Assembly: GCA_905479855.1 (NCBI GenBank)
Contig: CAJQOF010000151.1
Coordinates: 1-10,233 of the forward strand
DNA length: 10,233 nt
From: an uncultured Cytophagales bacterium
Lineage (GTDB): Bacteria > Bacteroidota > Bacteroidia > Cytophagales > Amoebophilaceae
Direction of reading: 5' to 3'
Shown: one piece after another, positions 1 to 7,189 of the stretch
Layout of the letters: each line of letters starts with the position of its first letter
Numbering within the stretch: the stretch's first letter is position 1
The notes under the pieces: model-generated
Database searches by the model: none
What the model was told of the DNA's origin: nothing
Seen by the model: only the letters and a program-made list of their open reading frames with translations
Translations under genes and position numbers: made by a program

Positions 1-1613
1 ACTTCTGCAATGTCTTCCTGGTCAATTTCCTCTTTCAGCAAAGGGCCATCCTCCTTCCGATTATGCACCGCTTCTTGCAGCGCTGCCAGCGCCTTTTCTG
101 TCTCTACGATCTTCCCATACCGTATCTCCGCCACCTTGCCATAGTCAAAGTCCCGTTCCGCTTGCTCTGCCGCCAGCTTCAGCTGCTCCAATTGCTCCTT
201 TTTTTGCCGAATGTTTTGGATAAAGGTTTTTTCGTGCTCCCATTTGGCTTTGAGGGCATTGCGCTTTTCCCCAAAGTCGGCAATACTTTGCGAAAGCGCC
301 GCCTCCTTGGCTTCATCTTTTTCTCTACGAATCGCTTCCCGCTCAATCTCTAGCTGCATTATCCTCCGCTGCAGTTCATCCAACGCTTCCGGCATAGAGT
401 CAATCTCTATACGAAGCTTGGCCGCCGCCTCATCCATCAGATCAATTGCCTTGTCTGGCAAAAAACGCTCCGGTAAGTAACGGTGAGAGAGCTGTACCGC
501 CGCTATAATGGCGTCATCCCTTACCCGAATACCATGGTGCAGCTCATACTTGTCTTTAATGCCCCGCAAAATAGAAATCGCATCTTCCAAGCTCGGTTCG
601 TCCACCCTCACCGCCTGAAATCTGCGCTCCAGCGCCTTGTCCTTCTCAATATACTGCTGGTACTCCTTGAGCGTAGTAGCCCCAATAGCATGCAGCTCCC
701 CACGGGCCAGCGCAGGTTTCAGCAAGTTCGCAGCATCCATAGCCCCCTCTCCGCTACCTCCAGCCCCTATCAGGGTGTGAATTTCATCAATAAAGAGGAT
801 AATCTCCCCGGCCGAGTCGGTTACCTCCTTAATCACCGCCTTCAGCCGCTCTTCAAACTCCCCTTTGTACTTAGCGCCCGCCACCAAGAGGCCCATGTCC
901 AGGGCAATAATGGTTTTCGACTTGATGCTTTCCGGCACATCCCCATCAATAATCCTCTGCGCCAACCCCTCCACAATGGCCGTCTTCCCCACCCCAGGCT
1001 CCCCAAGCAGCAGCGGATTGTTCTTGGTTCTTCGGGAAAGTATCTGCAGCACACGCCTAATTTCTTCGTCCCGCCCAATAACGGGATCTATCTTGCCTTT
1101 TTTGGCCAGCGTATTGAGGTTTTTAGCGTAACGCTCCAAGGACCTGTACTTATTTTCTGCATTTTTGTCAGTGACACTGCTGCCACCGCGCAGCTCCCGG
1201 ATGGCTTGTAGTAGGGGTTTTTCTGCAATACCTACTTCGTGCATAAGCGCGGCCACCTTATCGCTGCCGGATAGTAGCCCCAGCAAAACATGCTCTATGG
1301 CAATAAACGCATCTTTCAACTGGCGTAGGTAACCTTCCGCCTTCCGCAGCGCGCCATTGCTGTCGTTGGAGAGATAGGGCTGCTGCCCGGAGGCTTTGGG
1401 ATAGCCATGAATGATCTCTTGGAGCTTACTGGTTAATGTAGCCTGATTAACGCTGAGCTTCTTAAGTAGAAAATCAACACTGTGCTCTCCTGTTTCCAAG
1501 ATTGCTTGGAGCAAATGGCCTGGCGCTATAGCAAGTTGCTGGTGCGCTTCGGCAAGTTGCAAGGCATGCTGAATGGCCTCTTGTGCTTTGATGGTGCAGT
1601 TGTCTAGGTTCAT
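1..1613 (-). CDS. clpB: ATP-dependent chaperone ClpB, N-terminal part (runs off the window)
   Basis: ClpB is a cytoplasmic Hsp100 AAA+ ring that, with DnaK, pulls polypeptides out of aggregates after heat or other stress. The reading frame is open from the ATG at 1613 to the window edge, giving 537 residues of a protein usually about 860 long. The order is a Clp repeat N-domain (about 1-145), then the first AAA+ domain with Walker A GEPGVGKT (204-211), Walker B ILFIDE (272-277) and the arginine-finger segment LERRF (328-332). A charged coiled-coil middle domain follows (about 400-525; rich in Glu, Lys, Arg), which separates ClpB from ClpA and ClpC. The second AAA+ domain lies beyond the edge. 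An in-frame TAG lies a short way upstream and no earlier ATG follows it, supporting this start. There is no Shine-Dalgarno. It is transcribed divergently from nrnA. No CIRCE-type heat-shock operator was seen. Confidence 0.97.
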   Translation of the reverse strand, partial: MNLDNCTIKAQEAIQHALQLAEAHQQLAIAPGHLLQAILETGEHSVDFLLKKLSVNQATLTSKLQEIIHGYPKASGQQPYLSNDSNGALRKAEGYLRQLKDAFIAIEHVLLGLLSGSDKVAALMHEVGIAEKPLLQAIRELRGGSSVTDKNAENKYRSLERYAKNLNTLAKKGKIDPVIGRDEEIRRVLQILSRRTKNNPLLLGEPGVGKTAIVEGLAQRIIDGDVPESIKSKTIIALDMGLLVAGAKYKGEFEERLKAVIKEVTDSAGEIILFIDEIHTLIGAGGSGEGAMDAANLLKPALARGELHAIGATTLKEYQQYIEKDKALERRFQAVRVDEPSLEDAISILRGIKDKYELHHGIRVRDDAIIAAVQLSHRYLPERFLPDKAIDLMDEAAAKLRIEIDSMPEALDELQRRIMQLEIEREAIRREKDEAKEAALSQSIADFGEKRNALKAKWEHEKTFIQNIRQKKEQLEQLKLAAEQAERDFDYGKVAEIRYGKIVETEKALAALQEAVHNRKEDGPLLKEEIDQEDIAE

Positions 1614-1636
1614 GGTGTCAATGGTTAAGTCGGCTG

Positions 1637-1667
1637 CAAATAAACTACTTGCTACCCTTTTCTCAAA
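1637..1667 (-). promoter_or_regulatory. Candidate promoter of clpB (Bacteroidota type)
   Basis: On the minus strand TTTG (1667-1664) is followed by 19 bases and TTTATTTG (1644-1637). This is one mismatch from the Bacteroidota sigma consensus TTTG-N19-21-TAnnTTTG. The downstream box ends 23 bases before the ATG, so the leader would be short. It was found by eye in one intergenic region, and no transcript data support it. Confidence 0.4.
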
Positions 1668-1712
1668 AGGTGTACTAGCAACAATCCACAACCTCAGCTT
1701 GCTGTTATTTCG

Positions 1713-1721
1713 CCCCCCCCC
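1713..1721. repeat. Run of nine C in the clpB-nrnA divergent region
   Basis: Nine consecutive C residues lie about 100 bases upstream of the clpB start and 14 bases upstream of the candidate nrnA -33 box. Homopolymer runs of this length are prone to slippage and to sequencing error. The run is outside both genes, so a length change would alter promoter spacing or context and not a reading frame. Confidence 0.6.
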
Positions 1722-1734
1722 AAGTTCCACTCAT

Positions 1735-1766
1735 TTTGTTTTTCTAGCGGAATATCTCCACCTTTG
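1735..1766 (+). promoter_or_regulatory. Candidate promoter of nrnA (Bacteroidota type)
   Basis: TTTG (1735-1738), a 20-base spacer and CACCTTTG (1759-1766) match TTTG-N19-21-TAnnTTTG with one mismatch. Transcription would begin near 1773, about 36 bases before the ATG at 1809. This makes the in-frame TTG at 1764 an unlikely start, because it lies inside the -7 box. Confidence 0.42.
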
Positions 1767-1808
1767 CCTCCTCATTTAGCCATCTGTTCCACATCCCCCT
1801 CCTTCTTA

Positions 1809-2819
1809 ATGGAAGATATCTCAGCCTTAAAGGCGCTCTTAAGTACCCCCAAGCATATTGTTGTTACCGTACACCATCGCCCAGACGGAGATGCCTTGGG
1901 GTCTGGTTTAGGACTGGCCGCTTTACTAAGGAAGCAACAACACCAAGTGCAAGTAATTGCGCCTTCTGCCTATCCTGATTTTCTCGGTTGGTTGCCCGGA
2001 GCGCCAGATGTTATTGTCTTCGAGAAAAAGAACCAACAAAAGGCTTCCGATTTCCTCAAGAAAGCTGATGTGATCTTTTGTGTGGACTTCCCTACGCTCT
2101 GTCGGCTCAATGGCATGGAGGCGATGGTGAGAGAGACGACTGCTACCAAAGTGGTGATAGACCACCATCCCAACGAAGGAGAATTTGCTGCCTTGGCCTT
2201 TAGAGATACTACATCAGCAGCAACGGCAGAGCTATTGTATGAGATTTTTGAGGGGTTGGGGGTGCAAGACTTAATAGATAAAGACATTGCGGAGTGCCTT
2301 TATGTGGGTATTATGACCGATACGGGGTCATTTAAACACGCCACTACTACGGCCAAGACACACCGCATAGCAGCGCGCTTGATAGACCACGGTGCCGATA
2401 TAACCAAGGCGACACATTGGGTATGTAGGAACAATTCTTTGAATAAGCTCGCTTTCTTGGGTTTTGCACTCAGCCATCGGTTTGTGGTGCTCAAAGAATA
2501 CAACACGGCCTACTTTTTTATTACGGCAGAAGACTACAAAAATTACGCATTAGAAACGGGCGATACAGAGGGACTTGTGGATTATGCGCTTTCGGTGCGT
2601 AATATTGCATTTGCCGCTACGATCAAAGAAAAGAAGGACTGCATTAGTCTTTCTCTAAGATCTTCTGGGGAGGTGCCTGTGAATCTGTGGGCCAAGGAGC
2701 ATTTTGGTGGAGGTGGGCATAAGAACGCTGCGGGGGGTATCTCGCAGCTAACGCTAGCAGAAACAGTAGCGAAATTTGAGGATTTAGTGAAAATCAATAA
2801 AAAAACATTAACCAATTAA
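1809..2819 (+). CDS. nrnA: DHH-family bifunctional oligoribonuclease / pAp phosphatase
   Basis: NrnA-type enzymes degrade 2-5 nt RNAs to mononucleotides and remove the 3'-phosphate of pAp from sulfur metabolism, using Mn2+ in the cytoplasm. From the ATG at 1809 the protein has 336 residues, normal for the family. Visible DHH motifs are HRPDGDALGS (23-32), the aspartate of CVDFP (D93), IDHHPN (117-122) and the aspartate of GIMTDTGSF (D171). The C-terminal DHHA1 domain carries the substrate-binding loop GGGGHKNAAGG (300-310). All expected metal ligands are present. A TTG start at 1764 would add 15 residues unlike the family (many Ser and Pro) and lies inside the candidate promoter, so it was rejected. 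The FKBP gene begins four bases after the stop, so the two are probably cotranscribed. The specific substrate (nanoRNA, pAp or cyclic dinucleotide products) cannot be read from sequence. Confidence 0.93.
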   Translation: MEDISALKALLSTPKHIVVTVHHRPDGDALGSGLGLAALLRKQQHQVQVIAPSAYPDFLGWLPGAPDVIVFEKKNQQKASDFLKKADVIFCVDFPTLCRLNGMEAMVRETTATKVVIDHHPNEGEFAALAFRDTTSAATAELLYEIFEGLGVQDLIDKDIAECLYVGIMTDTGSFKHATTTAKTHRIAARLIDHGADITKATHWVCRNNSLNKLAFLGFALSHRFVVLKEYNTAYFFITAEDYKNYALETGDTEGLVDYALSVRNIAFAATIKEKKDCISLSLRSSGEVPVNLWAKEHFGGGGHKNAAGGISQLTLAETVAKFEDLVKINKKTLTN

Positions 2820-2823
2820 AACT

Positions 2824-3789
2824 ATGAATAAGACGATGTATTATGTTTTTGGCTTAATTGCACTGGCCGTTGTTGTGGGTCTTGGCTACTTTATGCAAAA
2901 CCGAAATAGTGAAACCTTTAAGGAAACGGCCACCGGCCTACACTATCGTGTGCTCAAGAAAGGGACAGGGCCAAGCCCAGAGGAGGGGGAGGTATTACTA
3001 CTAGAAATGAGCTATAAAAAAAAGGACGGCACAGTGCTTTTTAGCACTACTGAACAAGGACTTCCTGCGTCACTGCGCTATTCCAAAGAGAATATGAACG
3101 CAGAAGACGGTGGTTTTGGTGAGGCTGTTAGCATGCTAAAGAAAGGAGATAATTATATCTTTAAGCTTAGTGCAGAAGCAGCGTTTGGTGAGATTCTTGA
3201 TGCGGTAGTTGCACAGCATAAGATTTCGAAAGACGATGAAGTACTTTTAGAACTTAACCTACAGAATATTATGACAGAAGAAAGACACAAAGGATGGGAA
3301 GTGGAGCAGATTGCACTACTACAGAAAAAGGAACGTGCGCATGCTGAAAAACAAATTGAGGTGGATACTAAAACCATTATCGACTATCTTGAAGAAAACA
3401 AGATAGCGGCCAAAAGCACTGAGGCTGGTGTGTACTGTGTGGTTGATGTGCCGGGCAAAGGACCACAGCCCAAGAAAGGAGATAAAGTCAAGATTAGTTA
3501 TACAGGAAAGCTGTTGGATGGAAAAGTATTTGACACAAGCTTAGAGGATGTGGCCAAAGAAAATAACATCTATAACAAACAGAGAACCTACGAACCTATT
3601 GAGTTTGAGCTCGGCGCTGGCAAGGCTGTTCCTGGCATGGAAGATGCTGTTCTACACCTAAAAAAGGGTGATAAAGCGCGGGTGTTTATTCCTTCTACGC
3701 TGGCTTATGGTAGCAAAGGTGTCAATGATCTTATTCCAGGTGACGCGGTACTGCTGTTTGAGATAACGCTTGTGGATGTGAAGAAGTAA
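2824..3789 (+). CDS. Membrane-anchored tandem FKBP-type peptidyl-prolyl isomerase
   Basis: FKBP proteins catalyse cis-trans isomerisation of Xaa-Pro bonds and often act as folding helpers. This 321-residue protein has a single N-terminal hydrophobic segment (about 5-24) with no lipobox cysteine, so it is probably an uncleaved anchor with the rest in the periplasm. The first FKBP-like domain (about 35-150) looks degenerate: the FD pair is replaced (LFS, 72-74) and the LAYG tyrosine by AAFG (119-122). A charged helical linker follows (about 150-195). The second domain (about 200-320) is canonical, with SYTGKLLDGKVFD (225-237), AVPGMEDAV (268-276), LKKGDKARV (279-287) and LAYG (293-296). The likely reading is one active and one binding domain. 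The gene is four bases downstream of nrnA. No hairpin terminator follows; only an A-rich stretch precedes the convergent tRNA gene. Confidence 0.92.
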   Translation: MNKTMYYVFGLIALAVVVGLGYFMQNRNSETFKETATGLHYRVLKKGTGPSPEEGEVLLLEMSYKKKDGTVLFSTTEQGLPASLRYSKENMNAEDGGFGEAVSMLKKGDNYIFKLSAEAAFGEILDAVVAQHKISKDDEVLLELNLQNIMTEERHKGWEVEQIALLQKKERAHAEKQIEVDTKTIIDYLEENKIAAKSTEAGVYCVVDVPGKGPQPKKGDKVKISYTGKLLDGKVFDTSLEDVAKENNIYNKQRTYEPIEFELGAGKAVPGMEDAVLHLKKGDKARVFIPSTLAYGSKGVNDLIPGDAVLLFEITLVDVKK

Positions 3790-3821
3790 GGAAAAAAAAA
3801 GGGCGTTCTAGAGGAAAAAGG

Positions 3822-3894
3822 TGGTGATAGGTGGACTCGAACCACCGACTCACGGATTTTCAGTCCGATGCTCTACCAACTGAGCTATATCACC
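3822..3894 (-). tRNA. tRNA-Phe (anticodon GAA)
   Basis: The minus strand folds as a complete 73-base cloverleaf. The acceptor stem is GGTGATA/TATCACC (7 pairs), the D arm GCTC/GAGC, the anticodon stem TCGGA/TCCGT with loop CTGAAAA (anticodon GAA), and the T arm GGTGG/CCACC with loop TTCGAGT. The discriminator base is A. The next three bases are CCT, so the 3' CCA is not encoded and must be added by the CCA-adding enzyme. A T-rich region with a nine-T run lies downstream (3800-3792). The gene is on the same strand as the E2 gene but has its own promoter candidate. Confidence 0.97.
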
Positions 3895-3913
3895 ACGTAA
3901 TGCTGCGGGGCAA

Positions 3914-3945
3914 CAAAGCTAGAGAATTACCTGCTTTGCTGCAAC
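3914..3945 (-). promoter_or_regulatory. Candidate promoter of tRNA-Phe
   Basis: On the minus strand GTTG (3945-3942), a 20-base spacer and TAGCTTTG (3921-3914) fit TTTG-N19-21-TAnnTTTG, with an exact -7 box and one mismatch at -33. The -7 box ends 19 bases before the mature 5' end, so a short leader would be trimmed by RNase P. This is the best promoter match in the window. It overlaps an inverted repeat, GCAGCAAAGC (3942-3933) with GCTTTGTTGC (3919-3910), which pairs throughout as minus-strand RNA if one G-U is allowed. Confidence 0.55.
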
Positions 3946-3992
3946 CCAAACCTTTAGAAAAAGTGACTACTCTCCAACGTACTGGTAAACAA

Positions 3993-5267
3993 TCATTCCT
4001 GAACCCAGCTAACAAACGTTGCCAAGTGGTCTGCTACACGCTTTACAAAGCCCCCTCCTAGGGCACCATCCACCACACGGTGGTCATAGGAGTGAGACAA
4101 GTACATCTTGTGCCGAATACCAATTACATCGCCTGCCGGGGTTTCTACCACGGCAGGTTTTTTTATGATTGCCCCCAAAGCGAGAATGGCTACTTGCGGC
4201 TGCATAATAATGGGCGTGCCCATTAAATTTTGGAAAGATCCCAAGTTAGACACCGTATAGGTGCCCCCCGCCAAGTCATCTGGCGCCAATTGTTGGTTGC
4301 GTGCCTTGTTCGCCACCGCCTCTACCCGTTGGGCTAGCTCCGCCAAACTAAGCTGATCAGCATGCTTTATCACCGGCACGATCAAGTTGCCATCCGGCAA
4401 AGCAACTGCCAGGCCAATATTAATCGCCTTTTTCTTGATGATTCGCTCCTGCTCCACCCAAGCATTAATCATCGGAAAATCTTGAATCGCCCGCACCACC
4501 GCTTGGAGCAAAATTGAAGTATAGGTGAGTTTAACGCCGGTCTGCTGCGCAAAGCGCTCCTTGTTTTCCTCCCTCCACTGCACTAAACCAGCCACATCCG
4601 CTTCTACAAAAGAAGTTACGTGCGGGGCAATATGCTTAGAAGCCACCATACGCTTCGCAATCATCTGCCGCATCCTATCCAGCTGAATAACCTCGTCTCC
4701 AGTGGCAATAGGTAGCCCCACCGTAGTCGCTTTATACTGCCCACTCGCCTTAGGTCGATGGTGCAGATAGGCCAACAAGTCACGCTTGGTCACACGGTTG
4801 TCCTTGCCTGTACCAGGGATTTGGTTGAGTTCCGCTGGTGCCATACCCTCTTCCTCTGCTATATACCGCACCAGTGGCGAATAAAATCTCCCGTCAGTGG
4901 GTTGCTGAAACCGTGCCTCAAAAGATGGTTGTGGCTGCGCTGTGTATACTGCTGCGGGCTGTGCAGCGACTGTGAGGGAAGTCACCACTTGAATCGTTTC
5001 GCCTGTGGCTGTTGCTTCTTCTGTGCTCTCTGTAGCAATGATAGCAAGGGGGGCCCCGATCTTCACTACCTCTCCTGCTTGCACCAAAACTCGGTGGAGC
5101 CTACCACTGCAAAGCGCAGGCACCTCGGAGTCTACCTTGTCGGTGGCTACTTCCAGGACGGATTCTTCCTCGGCAACCATCTCACCCTCCTTTTTAAGCC
5201 ATTGGAGCACCGTTGCCTCCATTACGCTCTCTCCCATTGCGGGCATAACCATTGTTACCGTTGCCAT
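3993..5267 (-). CDS. Dihydrolipoamide acyltransferase (E2) of a 2-oxo acid dehydrogenase complex
   Basis: E2 forms the core of pyruvate, 2-oxoglutarate or branched-chain 2-oxo acid dehydrogenase complexes and moves the acyl group from lipoyl-lysine to CoA in the cytoplasm. The protein has 424 residues. One lipoyl domain (about 2-77) carries the lipoylation motif ATDKVDSEVP with K44. A Pro/Ala/Gln/Thr-rich linker (80-125) leads to the E1/E3-binding domain (about 127-168; SPLVRYIAEEEG, GTGKDNRVTKRDL). The catalytic domain (about 190-424) ends with LSHSYDHRVVDG, giving the catalytic His396 and Asp400. The DKVDSEVP form with a single lipoyl domain is common in Bacteroidota E2 proteins annotated as branched-chain or general 2-oxo acid type, so substrate is left open. 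No E1 or E3 gene is adjacent. The ATG at 5267 begins directly with the lipoyl domain and has no Shine-Dalgarno. The gene is clearly G+C-richer than nrnA or the FKBP gene. Confidence 0.93.
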   Translation of the reverse strand: MATVTMVMPAMGESVMEATVLQWLKKEGEMVAEEESVLEVATDKVDSEVPALCSGRLHRVLVQAGEVVKIGAPLAIIATESTEEATATGETIQVVTSLTVAAQPAAVYTAQPQPSFEARFQQPTDGRFYSPLVRYIAEEEGMAPAELNQIPGTGKDNRVTKRDLLAYLHHRPKASGQYKATTVGLPIATGDEVIQLDRMRQMIAKRMVASKHIAPHVTSFVEADVAGLVQWREENKERFAQQTGVKLTYTSILLQAVVRAIQDFPMINAWVEQERIIKKKAINIGLAVALPDGNLIVPVIKHADQLSLAELAQRVEAVANKARNQQLAPDDLAGGTYTVSNLGSFQNLMGTPIIMQPQVAILALGAIIKKPAVVETPAGDVIGIRHKMYLSHSYDHRVVDGALGGGFVKRVADHLATFVSWVQE

Positions 5268-5320
5268 AGTGTGCTATAGAATTTATTGCCCATAAGTCAG
5301 TCACCTCCATTGTCACCCAT

Positions 5321-5398
5321 CCTCAGGTTTATCCTGAGCCCCTGTCCTGAGCCTGTCCTGAGTGTAACGAAGGATCTCGAAAGACCTTAGGAATGACC
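5321..5398. repeat. Intergenic palindromic repeat with reiterated CCTGAG
   Basis: CTCAGG (5322-5327) and CCTGAG (5333-5338) form a 6-bp hairpin with a 5-base loop. CCTGAG then recurs at 5346-5351 and 5357-5362, each preceded by CTGT. The segment from 5354 to 5378 reads as a variant of the widespread intergenic repeat TGTCATCCTGAG...CGAAGGATCTC, and the far end (5385-5398, CCTTAGGAATGACC) is its approximate inverted partner, GGTCATTCCTAAGG on the other strand. Such elements are dispersed in many bacterial genomes, including Bacteroidota. Assignment to that group rests on remembered consensus, and only one copy lies in this window. Confidence 0.55.
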
Positions 5399-5617
5399 TC
5401 ACACAACGGCAGGTGGTGTCCGGAGAATGCTACGCAAAGGTAGAGCCAAGTGTGGAAGGGAAGAAATGGGGAGATGGCCATAACCAACAGTGGGGATGCT
5501 TTGGGGAGCGTCTATCAACATTTTTTGGGGCCCCTACAGTACGAACACAAATCGGCAATAGGCAACACAAACTGCAACTAGCTTATTGGGTTAGTAGGAA
5601 TGGTTATTTTTTACCAC

Positions 5618-5633
5618 CTTTACGCCCGTAAAG
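5618..5633. repeat. Small perfect inverted repeat upstream of the symporter
   Basis: CTTTAC, the loop GCCC and GTAAAG form a perfect 6-bp stem 62 bases before the symporter ATG. It could be a leader hairpin or an operator half-site pair. A 6-bp repeat can arise by chance, so no function is assigned. Confidence 0.3.
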
Positions 5634-5695
5634 TCCCAGTCAGCTTTTTGCACAGAGGACTGTTCGTTTTTCCTTCCACTAAAAACATTGATTTT

Positions 5696-7114
5696 ATGAA
5701 TCATCTCAGTATAGATCATCTTCTTGTAGGAGCTTTTTTGCTCATTACGCTTATAGTAGGGCTATGGACAGGTAGGGGAGTAAAAGATATCAGAGATTAT
5801 GCACTTGGTAAAGGGACATTTAAAACCTTCACGATGACACTCACTGTTATAGCGACTTACGTGGGTGGAGGAACGCTTGTAGGAGGGAGTAAAGATGTAT
5901 TTGCTGATGGCATAATAGCGACATTAGCTGCTGTTTTGGGTACACTTGTCTCCTTCTTATTCGTAGCGTTCTATATCGCCCCCAAAGTGACCCGATTTAA
6001 AGATTGCATTACTGTGGGTGATTTAATGGGAAAGTTTTTTGGCACGTACAGCCGTATTATCACAGGGTTGGTTGGCATTCTGAATTCCATCTTCTTGGTT
6101 GGAATGCAAGTACTAGCGCTTGGTTATGCATCCGAAAAGCTACTTGGTGTGCAAATAGACAGTAGTTATGTAATAGTGTTAGGTGGTTTTTTGCTAATTG
6201 CTTATTCAGCAATAGGTGGAATCAGGCCAGTTGCCATGACCGATCTAATTCAGTTTTTTATGCTCACTTTTGGCACTTCCCTTCTCGCAGGTGTACTGAC
6301 GTATAAGGCGGGTGGACTTGGGGTGGTGTTTGATAACATACCACAAGCACGCTTTGAGGTTATTGAACATCCAAAATCTGCTTATTATTTAGCCTTATTT
6401 ATTATTGGTTATCTCCTTCCAACTATACCCTTTAATGCTCCATATGTACAAAGAATGCTTATGGTAAAGGACGAGCGTCGAGCCCGTAGTGTATATGTTA
6501 TTAGCGGAATCTCCTTGGCTCTTATCAGAATATTAGTTATGATCATCGGATTTTCTGCCTTGATACTTTATCCAAATACAAACGCAAATAGTGTTTTTTC
6601 CCAGATTATTTCCGACTTACCTATCGGCATAAAAGGCCTTGTACTGACAGGGCTGGTAGCAGCCCTTATGTCCTCTGCAGATTCATTCCTAAATGCTGGA
6701 GGTGTTTTATTTGGTCATGATGTTGTCAAACCAATTACAGATAAAATGGGGATAAAAATCAACGAGCTTGCGATAGCAAGGCTCGGCACATTAATAATAG
6801 GCGTTTTGGGTATCTTGGTGGCGCTTAATGCAGAAAATGTTACCATGTTAGGCCTTTGTGCAAGTAGTGCTGTTGCCCTTGTTTATACAATTCCTCTCAT
6901 AGGGGGCATAGTAGGGCTAAAAACAGATACTCCTTCTTTTTTTATAGCAATGTTTTGCGCCTTGGTAACATTCATTATCGCCAATCAATATCTAGAATTA
7001 GAACTATTTTACCTAGCATTACCGATAGGCCTTGTTGCCAGTATTTTGAGTTTCTTGACAGCACACCTAGTGCGTAATAAAGGATTTGCCTTACACCAAT
7101 ATCCATCCAATTAA
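5696..7114 (+). CDS. Sodium:solute symporter (SSS family), substrate unknown
   Basis: SSS transporters use the sodium gradient to import solutes such as proline, pantothenate, sugars or carboxylates across the inner membrane. From the ATG at 5696 the protein has 472 residues with about 13 predicted membrane segments, the usual SSS topology. Family signs are VIATYVGGGT (51-60) in the unwound first core helix, GGIRPVAMTDLIQFF (174-188), and GLVAALMSSADSFLNA (319-334), where S326, S327 and D329 fit the second sodium site. An upstream GTG at 5600 would add 32 residues (three Arg/Lys-containing stretches, no homology expected) before the first helix, so the ATG was preferred. Sampled lines give about 28-43% G+C against roughly 50-65% in neighbouring minus-strand genes, which may indicate transfer. 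Substrate cannot be assigned from sequence alone. The gene stands alone and converges on the PAP2 gene. Confidence 0.9.
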   Translation: MNHLSIDHLLVGAFLLITLIVGLWTGRGVKDIRDYALGKGTFKTFTMTLTVIATYVGGGTLVGGSKDVFADGIIATLAAVLGTLVSFLFVAFYIAPKVTRFKDCITVGDLMGKFFGTYSRIITGLVGILNSIFLVGMQVLALGYASEKLLGVQIDSSYVIVLGGFLLIAYSAIGGIRPVAMTDLIQFFMLTFGTSLLAGVLTYKAGGLGVVFDNIPQARFEVIEHPKSAYYLALFIIGYLLPTIPFNAPYVQRMLMVKDERRARSVYVISGISLALIRILVMIIGFSALILYPNTNANSVFSQIISDLPIGIKGLVLTGLVAALMSSADSFLNAGGVLFGHDVVKPITDKMGIKINELAIARLGTLIIGVLGILVALNAENVTMLGLCASSAVALVYTIPLIGGIVGLKTDTPSFFIAMFCALVTFIIANQYLELELFYLALPIGLVASILSFLTAHLVRNKGFALHQYPSN

Positions 7115-7189
7115 AGTGGGATTTCCAAAAGCCTTTCTGCACAAACAAACTGCCGGCATTCTTTCCCCTTTGCACGATGCTCTCTACAC

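Larger units (their letters stand above)
5268..5695. other. 428-base divergent intergenic region between E2 and the symporter
   Basis: No convincing gene was found. Open frames here have no recognisable domain, and the longest plus-strand one (5413-5631) does not look like a protein. The part nearest E2 (5321-5398) holds the palindromic repeat listed separately. The middle (5400-5600) is purine-rich on the plus strand, with GGGGCCCC at 5527-5534. The part nearest the symporter holds a small inverted repeat at 5618-5633. Promoters for both flanking genes should lie here, but no site fits the Bacteroidota consensus as well as those upstream of clpB, nrnA or tRNA-Phe. Confidence 0.6.

Noticed and set aside
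1764..1808. Longer nrnA using the TTG at 1764
   Set aside because: The added 15 residues are not family-like, and the TTG lies inside the candidate -7 promoter box.
1614..1808. CIRCE heat-shock operator upstream of clpB
   Set aside because: No TTAGCACTC/GAGTGCTAA inverted repeat is present in this region.
3831..4061. Plus-strand 76-residue open frame beginning with a Met-Asp-Ser-Asn-His sequence
   Set aside because: Its first part is the antisense reading of tRNA-Phe, a common spurious gene call, and the rest runs antisense into the E2 gene.
5600..5695. Longer symporter using the GTG at 5600
   Set aside because: The 32 added residues precede the first membrane helix and are not expected in SSS proteins; the ATG at 5696 gives the usual length and N-terminus.
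7115..7189. Terminator between the convergent symporter and PAP2 genes
   Set aside because: Only an 8-base palindrome TGCCGGCA with a pyrimidine-rich flank was seen; no stem followed by a T-run.
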